Both the position numbers and the translations under genes were made by a program. Under the pieces are notes generated by a model. It did not search any database and had not been told where the DNA came from. It saw only the letters and a list, made by a program, of their open reading frames with translations. From an uncultured bacterium (GTDB lineage: Bacteria; Patescibacteriota; Minisyncoccia; Phycocordibacterales; CAIZLB01): a DNA stretch of 19,968 bases. Of this stretch, positions 13,183 through 19,968 are shown piece after piece. The stretch covers positions 1 through 19,968 of the forward strand of contig CALMYA010000006.1 in the NCBI GenBank assembly GCA_937873535.1. The letters run 5' to 3'. The first letter of the stretch is position 1, and each line of letters begins with the position of its first letter.

Positions 13183-14229
13183 ATGACGCGCCTCCTCATA
13201 GTACTTATCATATTTTTCGGCGCATTGTTCTATTTTCAAGTGCCTTTAAGTAATGTGCCGGCGCAATTTGGCGCGCTCCACTCACCGTACGTAGAATCGT
13301 TCAAGACAATGTTCAGCGGCATTCTGCACGCCACATCGTCATCCGTCATCGGCGGTTATAAAAATTATATTCCGGGAATGGCCGGTACATCTTCTTTGCC
13401 GTGGGACCAGTCTTCTTCAACTTCAACTGCAAACGGCGAGCCAGATAACAGCTTGCCTGATGCGGCAAAAGGCGGAACTTCGGCATCGGCTTCATCCGGT
13501 TCGACTGCCGGAACGTCCGTAAAGAATCTGAACGTGCTTTTGCCTGTGACATCGAACGAAGGTGAAGGAACACTTTCGGCCAGCGGCATTATTTCCGATA
13601 CAAACAGCGAACGCAGAAAAGTTAATTTACCTAATTTAAGCAGAAACGAAAAACTTACTTCATCCGCGGAAGCGAAGCTGCAAGACATGTTTCAGAACCA
13701 ATATTTTGCCCACGTTTCACCTTCGGGCGAAAATGTATCCAACGTTGTGAATCGCGCAGGTTACGACTATATTGTTGTCGGTGAAAACTTGGCTCTTGGT
13801 CTTTTTCCGAGCGACGCTTCTGTTGTAGCAGCTTGGATGGCCAGCCCAGGACACAAGAAAAATATTCTTGATTCAAGATATAAAGAAATTGGTATAGCAG
13901 TGGGAAGCGGTGTGTATCAAGGGCGAAAGCAGTGGCTTATTGTGCAGCATTTTGGAAAACCTCTTTCGTCATGCCCATCGCCGAGCACTAGTCTTAAAAA
14001 GACCATAACCGAAGAAAGCCAGAATCTTTCTGCGCTTGAGCAACGTATAAGTACAGCAAAAGCCGATGTCGACAGTTCGGCAGGCACTACAGAGTATTGG
14101 GCTAAAGTTGATACATATAACGCACTCGTGACCAGTTACAACGAGGCAAGAGAAATTCTCAAGGGTCATTTGGAAACATACAATGCTTCAGTCAGAACTT
14201 TCAACGATTGCATAGGAACCGAATCTTAA
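13183..14229 (+). CDS. Exported or membrane-anchored CAP (SCP/PR1) domain protein
   Basis: A 348-aa envelope protein. Residues 3-20 form one hydrophobic segment (signal anchor). A Ser/Thr/Gly-rich region of low complexity (about 65-135) acts as linker. The CAP domain spans about 140-260: TNSERRKVNLPNL, FAHVSPSGEN with His177, VGENLALG with Glu201, WMASPGHKKNILDSRYKEIGIAVG with His224. His177, Glu201 and His224 correspond to the conserved CAP cavity residues. Residues about 265-340 form a helical, probably coiled-coil tail with two Cys (264, 343) that may pair. CAP proteins of this bacterial type (YkwD-like) are widespread, but their activity is unproven. Its stop faces the MFS gene stop with 2 nt between, so the two convergent transcripts must overlap. 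Confidence 0.9.
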   Translation: MTRLLIVLIIFFGALFYFQVPLSNVPAQFGALHSPYVESFKTMFSGILHATSSSVIGGYKNYIPGMAGTSSLPWDQSSSTSTANGEPDNSLPDAAKGGTSASASSGSTAGTSVKNLNVLLPVTSNEGEGTLSASGIISDTNSERRKVNLPNLSRNEKLTSSAEAKLQDMFQNQYFAHVSPSGENVSNVVNRAGYDYIVVGENLALGLFPSDASVVAAWMASPGHKKNILDSRYKEIGIAVGSGVYQGRKQWLIVQHFGKPLSSCPSPSTSLKKTITEESQNLSALEQRISTAKADVDSSAGTTEYWAKVDTYNALVTSYNEAREILKGHLETYNASVRTFNDCIGTES

Positions 14230-14231
14230 TT

Positions 14232-15410
14232 TTAAACAGGGTCGCTTTTGAGTAGAAGTGCATAACGTATGCCGAGCAGCATGATGATACCGAGGAGGAC
14301 GAACATGTATCTGAAATCGAAAAAATAAAGTGTGACGGCAACAATAGGAGAAATGACTAAATAGGGAATTGAACGGGTCATGCGGTAAATGCTAATGAAC
14401 CCTGCGCTTTCAGGGTGCACATGCTTAAAGAAATAGCTTTCACTTGATACTTCGATGAGACTGGCGCCGGTATATGCCGCGAACATGAGAGCCGTCCAGA
14501 TAACCAAATTTGGTTCGGTTAAAAAAGCCATAAGCATGGTTGAAATTGAGAGTGCAAGAAAGCCTATTATAAGCACCTGTTTTTCGTCGTGGTATTTGTC
14601 GGCCGCCCTTCCAATAGGCGCCTGAAAAAGTATGAAAGGAAGAAGCGCAATTGCGAGCATTGTACCAATTTGAGACCAAGTGAAGCCTATATGATTTAGA
14701 AGGTATATGGGCATATATATCATCATCCAGCCGTAGAAAATGTTAAGAAGCAGGCGGTCTACGAACACATCAAAAGCTTCTTTCTTTTCGTAAAATTTTT
14801 GAATAACGTCTTTAATGGTGGTAACAGGATAGACAGGGTCATTGAAGTGCCTGAAATGTGTCATAAGAATAACGAGAAAGGGCACAAGAAATGCAGCCGA
14901 TATAAGGTAAATTTTCCAGTAGTCTGGCTTACTTAGAATGAGCCCGGCAATGAAAGGTGCCACAATTGGCGGGATATTGAACATAGTAAGCGATATACCT
15001 CGCACGCTGCCCATTTCTGCCTGTGAGGTGAAGCGTTCAAGGAACATGTCGAGGCAATACAAAAGAACGGGCGCCGTCATTTGTTGGATGACAAAAAAGA
15101 AGAGTAGTGCCGCCCCGCTTGGAGAAAATGCCATGCCTATAAGCGCGGCGATTTCAAGTAGGGCAAGCCATAAAGTGAACTTGAAATCGCCGCGCTTCCG
15201 CAAGAGATATGGAGCGTACAAGAAAAGGCAAATGTTCAGCACTGCGCCAGCGGCAAAAGCGAAACCAACGGTGCCTTCTGAAAGAGATTGATGGAGGTAG
15301 GTGGAGTTTATGAAGTAGCAGAAAAAGTAGTGGAAGGAAAGCAGGAGCACGGCGACAAGTAGTAGGGTGAGCTGGCTGACCTTCTTAAGTTGCGATGAGG
15401 TGGGGTTCAT
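14232..15410 (-). CDS. MFS transporter
   Basis: A 392-aa protein with about 12 hydrophobic helices, starting LTLLLVAVLLLSFHYFFCYF. The central cytoplasmic loop (about residues 185-215, HFNDPVYPVTTIKDVIQKFYEKKE) separates two six-helix halves. The start of the second half has the MFS motif A-like GRAADKYHDEKQ after helix 8, while the first half has LLRKRGDFK at the equivalent place. LERFTSQAEMGSVRGI and PPIVAPFIAGLIL recall efflux-type members, but substrate and direction cannot be told. It has its own promoter (15421-15448) just past the RNase J hairpin, and it ends 2 nt from the CAP gene. Confidence 0.85.
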   Translation of the reverse strand: MNPTSSQLKKVSQLTLLLVAVLLLSFHYFFCYFINSTYLHQSLSEGTVGFAFAAGAVLNICLFLYAPYLLRKRGDFKFTLWLALLEIAALIGMAFSPSGAALLFFFVIQQMTAPVLLYCLDMFLERFTSQAEMGSVRGISLTMFNIPPIVAPFIAGLILSKPDYWKIYLISAAFLVPFLVILMTHFRHFNDPVYPVTTIKDVIQKFYEKKEAFDVFVDRLLLNIFYGWMMIYMPIYLLNHIGFTWSQIGTMLAIALLPFILFQAPIGRAADKYHDEKQVLIIGFLALSISTMLMAFLTEPNLVIWTALMFAAYTGASLIEVSSESYFFKHVHPESAGFISIYRMTRSIPYLVISPIVAVTLYFFDFRYMFVLLGIIMLLGIRYALLLKSDPV

Positions 15411-15420
15411 ATGAGGTTAC

Positions 15421-15448
15421 ATTTTAACATATCTTGGCCCTGCGTCAG
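15421..15448 (-). promoter_or_regulatory. Promoter of the MFS gene
   Basis: On the - strand CTGACG (15443-15448), 16-nt spacer, TAAAAT (15421-15426) with a TGt extension. The -10 ends 10 nt before ATG 15410, again leaving almost no leader. Confidence 0.6.
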
Positions 15449-15494
15449 GATTTTCTGTTTTATTAATAATTTGCGGGTGTCTTTGAAGATTTTA

Positions 15495-15571
15495 TAAAAA
15501 ATACAAATAGCCTGCAGTAAGAGCATATCGCAGATACGCATGCTCTTACTGCAGGCTATTTGTATTTTTTA
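15495..15571. repeat. 77-bp perfect hairpin, copy 2 (32-bp stem, common tip); RNase J terminator
   Basis: 15495-15526 pairs with 15540-15571 at all 32 positions around the loop ATCGCAGATACGC. The tip (AGAGCAT, loop, ATGCTCT) is identical to the copy at 8032-8108. The outer 25 bp (TAAAAAATACAAATAGCC, then TGCAGTA) are unrelated to copy 1. It begins 1 nt after the RNase J stop codon on the - strand, where its far arm ends in TTTTTT, as expected for a terminator. Stem length, loop length and total size equal those of copy 1 exactly. Confidence 0.9.
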
Positions 15572-15572
15572 A

Positions 15573-17645
15573 TTAAACGCAAATCATAACCGGAATCACA
15601 ATCGGACGCTTAGCCGTATGCTGGAAGACGAACTTACTGATGGCTTCGGAGACTACATCTTTGATGTAATCAATATTTATTGGATGCATATGCTGAGTGT
15701 TTTGTTCAACAACATTTTTAACCAAGAATCGTGTTTCGCGCAAAAGCTCTTGTGATTCTCGAAGATACACTGAACCTCGCGAGATAATGTCGGGAGACTT
15801 CTTTAGCTTGCCGGTTGAAGCGTTTATAAGCGCAATAACCACAAAGATGCCGTCGGCTGAAAGTACCTGACGGTCGCGGATGACGACATCTTGAATGTCA
15901 CCGACAGTGAAGCCATCTACCATAACCACGTTATCTGGCGCCTTTTCAGCAAGGCGCACGAGCCGCTCGCCGTTGTCTTGAATTTCAATAATAGTACCGT
16001 TATCGGGAACTACAATGTGATCGGCGGGCATACCCATTTGCATTGCAAGTTCAGCATGCTGCTTAAGTTTGTAGTGGTTGCCGTGAATAGGAATAAAGAA
16101 TCTAGGCTTTAATTTTCTGTGTAGCCATTCAATTTCTCCGCGGTTGGCGTGACCTGTTGAGTGAATAAATACTTCAGATGTTCGGTAGTGGACGATTTTC
16201 GCTCCCATGCGTGCAAGCTTGTCTTTCAACTTATCTACAGCTCGCTCGTTTCCTGGAATAATAGAAGCTGATAGAAGAACGGTGTCTTTGTTCGTAATCT
16301 TCACATTCTTGTGTTGGCCAGTTGCCATACGCATAAGTGCTGCAAATTCGTCGCCTTGCGCACCAGTAGCAAGTACTACAATTTTGTCGGGTGAATATTT
16401 TTCTGCCTCTGCCGGAGTGACAATGGTACCTTTTTGCAAATGAAGGATACCGGCAGCGATGGCCACGTCGATGTTGTTCTTCATACTTCGGCCTTCGACA
16501 ATAACTTTCTTGCCGTACTTTTCAGAAGAGGTGATGATTGCGGCAATTCGGTGGAAGTGCGAAGCGAACATTCCGACAATAAGACGGCCTTTAATGTCGC
16601 GTACAATGCCGTCGAGGTTTTCAAGAACGAGACGTTCAGGCGTAGAAAAACCAGGGTTTTCAATGTTGGTAGATTCACCGAGAAGCAGCAACACTTTTTC
16701 TTTGTCGAATATTGAATATGCTTTTTCTTCTTCAGCTGTAGGAACTTCATCTACATGGTCGAGTTTGAAGTCACCAGGCGTAACAATTAGCCCGTTCGGT
16801 GTGTGAATGGCAATACCCATAGAGTCGGGGATAGTGTGAGTTACACCAAAAAACTGAATAGACATATCACCAATTTTAATACGGTCGTTTTGTTCGACGA
16901 TTTTATAATCGATAGGTTCCTGATGTGGAAACTCGCTCTGTCGCTTCTTAATCATCAAAGTCGTGAGGTTTCTTGTGTACATTGGCGGGTTGCCGATTCT
17001 TTCCATAATGTAAGGAATACCACCGATATGGTCGAGGTGACCGTGAGTGATGATAATGCCTCGTACGCGACTTTTTCTTTCTTCTAAATATTTAGTGTTA
17101 GGAAGGATGTAGTCGATACCCGGTGTGTTTTCATCGCTGAAACCAAAGCCTGCGTCGATGACGAGAATGTCGTTGCCGATTTCAATTGCTGTCATGTTCA
17201 TGCCGATTTTCTCTACACCACCGAGAGGAATAATTCGGACATTGCCTGGAGCCGGAGGAAGAATGTGTGAAGATTCTGCAGGTTTTGGTGTTGTATTCAT
17301 AAGGCTTCTTTCTGGGCGTTCTGGTCGGCGCATGTGCTTGCCACGCATACCGCCTCGGCCACCACCACCGCCGTTTCCACCTCGGCCTCCGCGATTGCCG
17401 CCGTTTCTGTTGCCTTGGCCCGCGTTATTGCCGCTTGGTCGGCCGAAGTTTTGGCTGCCGTTTTGACCTCCTGATGAGCTTACTGCAATGCCGTCTGGGT
17501 TGCTGTAATTGCCTGAGGCTACAAAAGGAGCAGGCTGGTGTACCTTCGGTGCTGTTGCTACCGATGATATTGCTGGGCCAGAAGCCTGCGCCGCCTGCGG
17601 CGGCGCTATAACCGGTCTGCCGTGATATGGTCGTCTGTTGTTCAT
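15573..17645 (-). CDS. rnj: Ribonuclease J with Gly/Arg-rich N-terminal extension
   Basis: A metallo-beta-lactamase/beta-CASP ribonuclease (5'-3' exonuclease and endonuclease) central to mRNA turnover in bacteria lacking RNase E. The catalytic core starts near residue 135 (IIPLGGVEKIGMNMTAIE); THGHLDHIGG (200-209) gives the HxHxDH zinc motif; GDFKLDH, ESTNIENPGFS, FASHFHRI, STGHANRGE and IPIHGNHYKL follow in the usual order. The protein has 690 aa against about 555 in classic RNase J. The excess is a disordered N-terminus of about 125 residues: Pro/Ala/Ser-rich, then Gly/Asn/Arg with RGG repeats (about 78-103), then basic. This probably binds RNA. It is the last gene of a leftward run after SecG and the solute-binding protein, 85 nt from the latter, and is followed at once by the 77-bp hairpin. 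Confidence 0.95.
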   Translation of the reverse strand: MNNRRPYHGRPVIAPPQAAQASGPAISSVATAPKVHQPAPFVASGNYSNPDGIAVSSSGGQNGSQNFGRPSGNNAGQGNRNGGNRGGRGGNGGGGGRGGMRGKHMRRPERPERSLMNTTPKPAESSHILPPAPGNVRIIPLGGVEKIGMNMTAIEIGNDILVIDAGFGFSDENTPGIDYILPNTKYLEERKSRVRGIIITHGHLDHIGGIPYIMERIGNPPMYTRNLTTLMIKKRQSEFPHQEPIDYKIVEQNDRIKIGDMSIQFFGVTHTIPDSMGIAIHTPNGLIVTPGDFKLDHVDEVPTAEEEKAYSIFDKEKVLLLLGESTNIENPGFSTPERLVLENLDGIVRDIKGRLIVGMFASHFHRIAAIITSSEKYGKKVIVEGRSMKNNIDVAIAAGILHLQKGTIVTPAEAEKYSPDKIVVLATGAQGDEFAALMRMATGQHKNVKITNKDTVLLSASIIPGNERAVDKLKDKLARMGAKIVHYRTSEVFIHSTGHANRGEIEWLHRKLKPRFFIPIHGNHYKLKQHAELAMQMGMPADHIVVPDNGTIIEIQDNGERLVRLAEKAPDNVVMVDGFTVGDIQDVVIRDRQVLSADGIFVVIALINASTGKLKKSPDIISRGSVYLRESQELLRETRFLVKNVVEQNTQHMHPINIDYIKDVVSEAISKFVFQHTAKRPIVIPVMICV

Positions 17646-17730
17646 AATTTTTCTGTTATTTTAATTGCTTTTAATCTTTATAATTTTTTCTGTCCTGTAC
17701 TAAAATGTTTTTTCGTGCCAGCTCTATCTT

Positions 17731-19497
17731 CTATTTTTTTAAAAATATGTTCCACACTCTATCTGTGTCTGCATACCATGTGGCTGCGCCCATGAAACGC
17801 TCTGATGGGGAAGTGATGTTCGAAATTCTTACACCTCCAACATTTTTGTTTCCTGCATACACGTAATCGGGTGAATATAGGAATACAGCAGGAATGTCGT
17901 CAGCTATTTCGCTTTCAAATGCCTGATATGCCGCTGCACGCTTGGCGTCGTCAGAAGCCGCGCGGGCAGTTTCCAAATCTTTATCGGCCTTAATGCTCGT
18001 ATAAAGGGCGATATTGAGACCCGGGTCGTTTCTCTGAGACGAATGCCAGAACGGGTACAGATCGAGATCGCGACCGACGACTTGCCCGAAAAGAAGCGCA
18101 TCATATGAACGAGGCCTGATGACCTTTTGCGTCAGGTCGGTTGGTTCGAATATTTGAACCTTTACATCGGCACCAAGCTTACCCCATGTTTCTTTTACGA
18201 TATTCGCTGTTTTTATAAGTTCGGGAATATTAGGTGCAGAAATAGTGAAGCTTAGAGTTTCTGTGCTGACAACTTTTTTGTTCTGAATTTTTTCTTTGAC
18301 AAGAAAACCGTTCGTGCCTGTCTTCCATCCTGCATCAGTAAGAATTTTTTTGGCGCTTACCAAGAGAGAATCGGAAGTTGTAGTTGTCGCAGTTTCTTTT
18401 GAAGATGAAGTTATGTCGTATGTTCCCGAAAGCCCGCTTGGTATAGGGCTTCTACCCGGTGTGCCCCAATCTTTCAATACTTCTTTAATAAGTTCGTTTC
18501 TATTAATTGAAATATTAAGAGCTTGGCGAACTTCTTTGTGCACCAATACCGGCGCAACACTTTGATTGAAGAATACCGCGAATACACGAGGTAAAGGTGT
18601 GCTTACAATATAATCGCCAGATTTCTTCAAGATAGCGGCAGCATCTGGGGAAATTCCGCCAAGGCCATCTATGCGACCGCGTTTGTAAGCATCTAAGGCG
18701 TCAGCGTCATTTTTGTAGAAATGTACTACAAAGTGGCTAATGTATGGTTCGCCTAACGCATAGTGTGCAAAAGGTACTAGATCGTACGATTCATAAATTC
18801 CGGCAGAATCTTTAGAAGATTTCTTTATCATGAACGGCCCTGAACCAACTGGCTCGCGGTTGGCAACGCTTATATCGAATGTATCGTCTGTAATGTCTTG
18901 CCAAACATGTTTAGGAAGAATTCCAATAGTTAGATTTTCAAGAAATGGGGCATAGGGCTTCTTGAGAGTAAAAGAAATGTGCCGCTCATCTGTAACGCTT
19001 ACGCTCACGCCATTCCAACTTTCGGCCTTAGGGCTTTTTATGGCAGGGTTAATAATTTTTTCAATAGTGAATGTTATGTCATCAGTAGTGACAGGTTTAC
19101 CATCATGAAAAGTAATATTTGGTTTAAGGGTAAATGAATATGTCAGGCCGTCTTCAGAAACTGTGTATGATTCAGCGAGGTCGGGAGCGAGCTTTCCTTC
19201 TGGTGTAGGTTTAAGAAGGCCTGAATAGATGAGCGCCGACATATCTTTGTCTGCATCAGTAAAACTTAAAACAGGGTTTATGAACCGTGGGTACCCTACA
19301 ACGCCTTCTTTGTATGTGCCGCCATGTGCTGGTATTTCAGTTGAATATGAAAGATTGAGCCATTGAAGAACATATAAAATACTCGCTATAAATACTATGG
19401 AAATAATGCCAAAAACCAATTTTTCTGTAGGTCGCATGGCGCCAACCGATTTTTGTATTTTTCCCATGAAAGAGAGCTCTGTTGTTTCAGGAGTCAT
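17731..19497 (-). CDS. Family-5 (peptide/nickel-type) extracellular solute-binding protein, membrane-anchored
   Basis: A 588-aa SBP_bac_5 protein (DppA/OppA/NikA fold). The N-terminus is cytosolic (1-26), with one transmembrane helix at about 27-45 (LVFGIISIVFIASILYVLQW) and no lipobox Cys, so it is tethered by the helix. The domain follows: GVVGYPRFINPVLSF, DADKDMSALIYSGL, LAPDLAESYTVSEDGLTYSF (the classic SBP-5 segment), IKPNITFHDGKPVTTDD-like strand and, later, VRQALNISINRNELIKEVL and DLDLYPFWHSSQRNDPGLN. No permease or ATPase lies nearby, so it is an orphan here; partners may be elsewhere or it may have another role. The start is ATG 19497, with TATACA ending 8 nt upstream. SecG lies 99 nt before it. 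Confidence 0.9.
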   Translation of the reverse strand: MTPETTELSFMGKIQKSVGAMRPTEKLVFGIISIVFIASILYVLQWLNLSYSTEIPAHGGTYKEGVVGYPRFINPVLSFTDADKDMSALIYSGLLKPTPEGKLAPDLAESYTVSEDGLTYSFTLKPNITFHDGKPVTTDDITFTIEKIINPAIKSPKAESWNGVSVSVTDERHISFTLKKPYAPFLENLTIGILPKHVWQDITDDTFDISVANREPVGSGPFMIKKSSKDSAGIYESYDLVPFAHYALGEPYISHFVVHFYKNDADALDAYKRGRIDGLGGISPDAAAILKKSGDYIVSTPLPRVFAVFFNQSVAPVLVHKEVRQALNISINRNELIKEVLKDWGTPGRSPIPSGLSGTYDITSSSKETATTTTSDSLLVSAKKILTDAGWKTGTNGFLVKEKIQNKKVVSTETLSFTISAPNIPELIKTANIVKETWGKLGADVKVQIFEPTDLTQKVIRPRSYDALLFGQVVGRDLDLYPFWHSSQRNDPGLNIALYTSIKADKDLETARAASDDAKRAAAYQAFESEIADDIPAVFLYSPDYVYAGNKNVGGVRISNITSPSERFMGAATWYADTDRVWNIFLKK

Positions 19498-19505
19498 ATC
19501 TTCGG

Positions 19506-19511
19506 TGTATA
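19506..19511 (-). promoter_or_regulatory. -10 element of the solute-binding protein gene
   Basis: TATACA on the - strand, ending 8 nt before ATG 19497. There is no clear -35 and no Shine-Dalgarno sequence. The 99-bp gap to SecG otherwise holds only a weak GTTAC/GTAAC stem near 19575-19595. Confidence 0.4.
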
Positions 19512-19596
19512 TAAATGTGTAATAGAGTAAATAGAGAAGAGAAGTCTATTATGGAGGGTGAGGTCGCGTATCGTTACTTTTGCTGCACGACGTAAC

Positions 19597-19827
19597 CTAT
19601 ACTATTCGAAGCGCCAAGAGGGCAGATGCTATAAAGAGCACGCCCAAGACAAGAGTGCCTATGAACAGGAATTTTTCAAACCCGCGTCGGGTTCTCCATG
19701 ATGAGACGGAATCGCTGCCTCCGAAAGCACCGCCTAAACCAGCTTCAGACTGCTGAAGAAGTATGGCTGCCGTCATGAGAACGGCCAGCACTATCTGGAT
19801 AATAGGCAATATGGCTTTGAGTTCCAT
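19597..19827 (-). CDS. secG: SecG, preprotein translocase subunit
   Basis: A 76-aa membrane protein: helix 1 (ILPIIQIVLAVLMTAAILLQ), the SecG hallmark loop QQSEAGLGGAFGGSDSVSSW followed by RTRRGFEKF, and helix 2 (FLFIGTLVLGVLFIASALLAL). This is the third core subunit of SecYEG and assists SecA-driven export, which the exported proteins of this window need. ATG 19827 is chosen: the product then starts MELKAILP like other SecG proteins, and an extended -10 lies 10 nt upstream. The longer frame from 19899 adds a basic, unrelated stretch upstream of the promoter. Confidence 0.95.
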   Translation of the reverse strand: MELKAILPIIQIVLAVLMTAAILLQQSEAGLGGAFGGSDSVSSWRTRRGFEKFLFIGTLVLGVLFIASALLALRIV

Positions 19828-19837
19828 CGTTGATATC

Positions 19838-19846
19838 AATATAGCA
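19838..19846 (-). promoter_or_regulatory. Extended -10 of secG
   Basis: On the - strand TGcTATATT (TATATT 19838-19843, TG 19845-19846), ending 10 nt before ATG 19827. It fits the leaderless pattern of the window and fixes the secG start. Confidence 0.55.
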
Positions 19847-19881
19847 AATAGCGGTATTTTTGTAAATAAGGAGCATTTCCT

Positions 19882-19968
19882 CTGTGGTTTTGGGAGCACG
19901 GATATTTTCTTGCTAGAAAATTCCTCGTGCTCGGGCCAGTCGCCCTCGCAAGTCTCCCAAAACCACAG
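19882..19968. other. 87-nt branched inverted repeat (three-way junction-like), at window edge
   Basis: CTGTGGTTTTGGGAG (19882-19896) and its exact complement (19954-19968) form a 15-bp closing stem. Inside are a hairpin CACG...CGTG (19897-19929; upper stem ATTTTCT / AGAAAAT, loop TGCT) and a short GGGC-cagtc-GCCC hairpin (19933-19945). This could be a structured RNA, or the end of a gene or terminator lying beyond the window. The right arm ends at the last base of the window, so the stem may be longer. Confidence 0.5.

Noticed and set aside
17330..17420. Triplet-like repeats (GCC/ACC) as a possible DNA repeat element
   Set aside because: They are explained by the Gly/Arg-rich coding sequence of RNase J.
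19828..19899. Longer start for SecG
   Set aside because: The extra 24 residues are basic and unlike SecG, and they span the predicted promoter.
19882..19968. Possible tRNA (long acceptor-like stem with internal hairpins)
   Set aside because: The closing stem is 15 bp, there is no T-loop GTTC motif, no anticodon arm of proper size and no CCA-type end.
1..19968. CRISPR array, integrase, transposase or phage genes
   Set aside because: No regularly spaced direct repeats and no such protein signatures were seen on either strand.

Overview
The window looks like a piece of a streamlined bacterial genome of the Candidate Phyla Radiation (Patescibacteria), most likely a Parcubacteria-type lineage. 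This is inferred from gene content, not from a marker-gene phylogeny: a tandem SEC-C mini-protein, a small duplicated secreted protein, a CAP-domain exported protein, a membrane-anchored orphan family-5 solute-binding protein, RNase J with a Gly/Arg-rich N-terminal extension, an orphan PurD, and almost no Shine-Dalgarno sequences. TGA is used as a real stop (AI-2E-type gene, FolC), so the TGA=Gly code of Gracilibacteria/SR1 does not apply. No rRNA, tRNA, CRISPR array, transposase or phage gene is visible.

Layout. 1-268: 3' end of an unknown gene, then a terminator and an AT-rich regulatory gap. 536-1471 (+): exported G1-family (eqolisin-type) glutamic peptidase, convergent with 1548-1898 (-), a small exported protein made of two repeats. 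2037-3669 (+): tandem SEC-C mini-protein, then a FolC-type Mur ligase whose N-terminus is cut by an in-frame TAA. 3778-5507 (-): Cys-cluster protein of unknown function and a CooC-like ATPase. 5592-7288 (+), divergent from CooC: Fur-family regulator and a YibE/F-type membrane protein. The CooC/Fur divergent promoter carries two copies of a TGCAA-N5-TTGCA palindrome resembling the nickel (Nur) box, which suggests a metal-responsive module. 7391-8029: nitroreductase. 8125-11087: DUF167 protein, two serine hydrolases and PurD in one tight run. 11164-13118: AI-2E/PerM-type membrane protein overlapping a MYG1-like hydrolase. 13183-14229: CAP protein, convergent with an MFS transporter (14232-15410, -). 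15573-19827 (-): SecG, solute-binding protein and RNase J in one direction. 19882-19968: a branched inverted repeat at the window edge.

The most unusual structure is a pair of 77-bp perfect hairpins (8032-8108 and 15495-15571). Each has a 32-bp stem and a 13-nt loop. The tip (inner 7 bp plus loop) is identical in both, but the outer 25 bp of stem are unrelated. Each begins within 2 nt of a stop codon (nitroreductase, RNase J). They look like terminators carrying a shared, possibly mobile or functional, tip.

A second genome-wide style is visible: good -10 elements, often extended (TGn), end 6-10 nt before about ten start codons, so most mRNAs are predicted to be leaderless. The one gene with a clear SD (3778-4527) also appears GC-richer than its neighbours and may be foreign.
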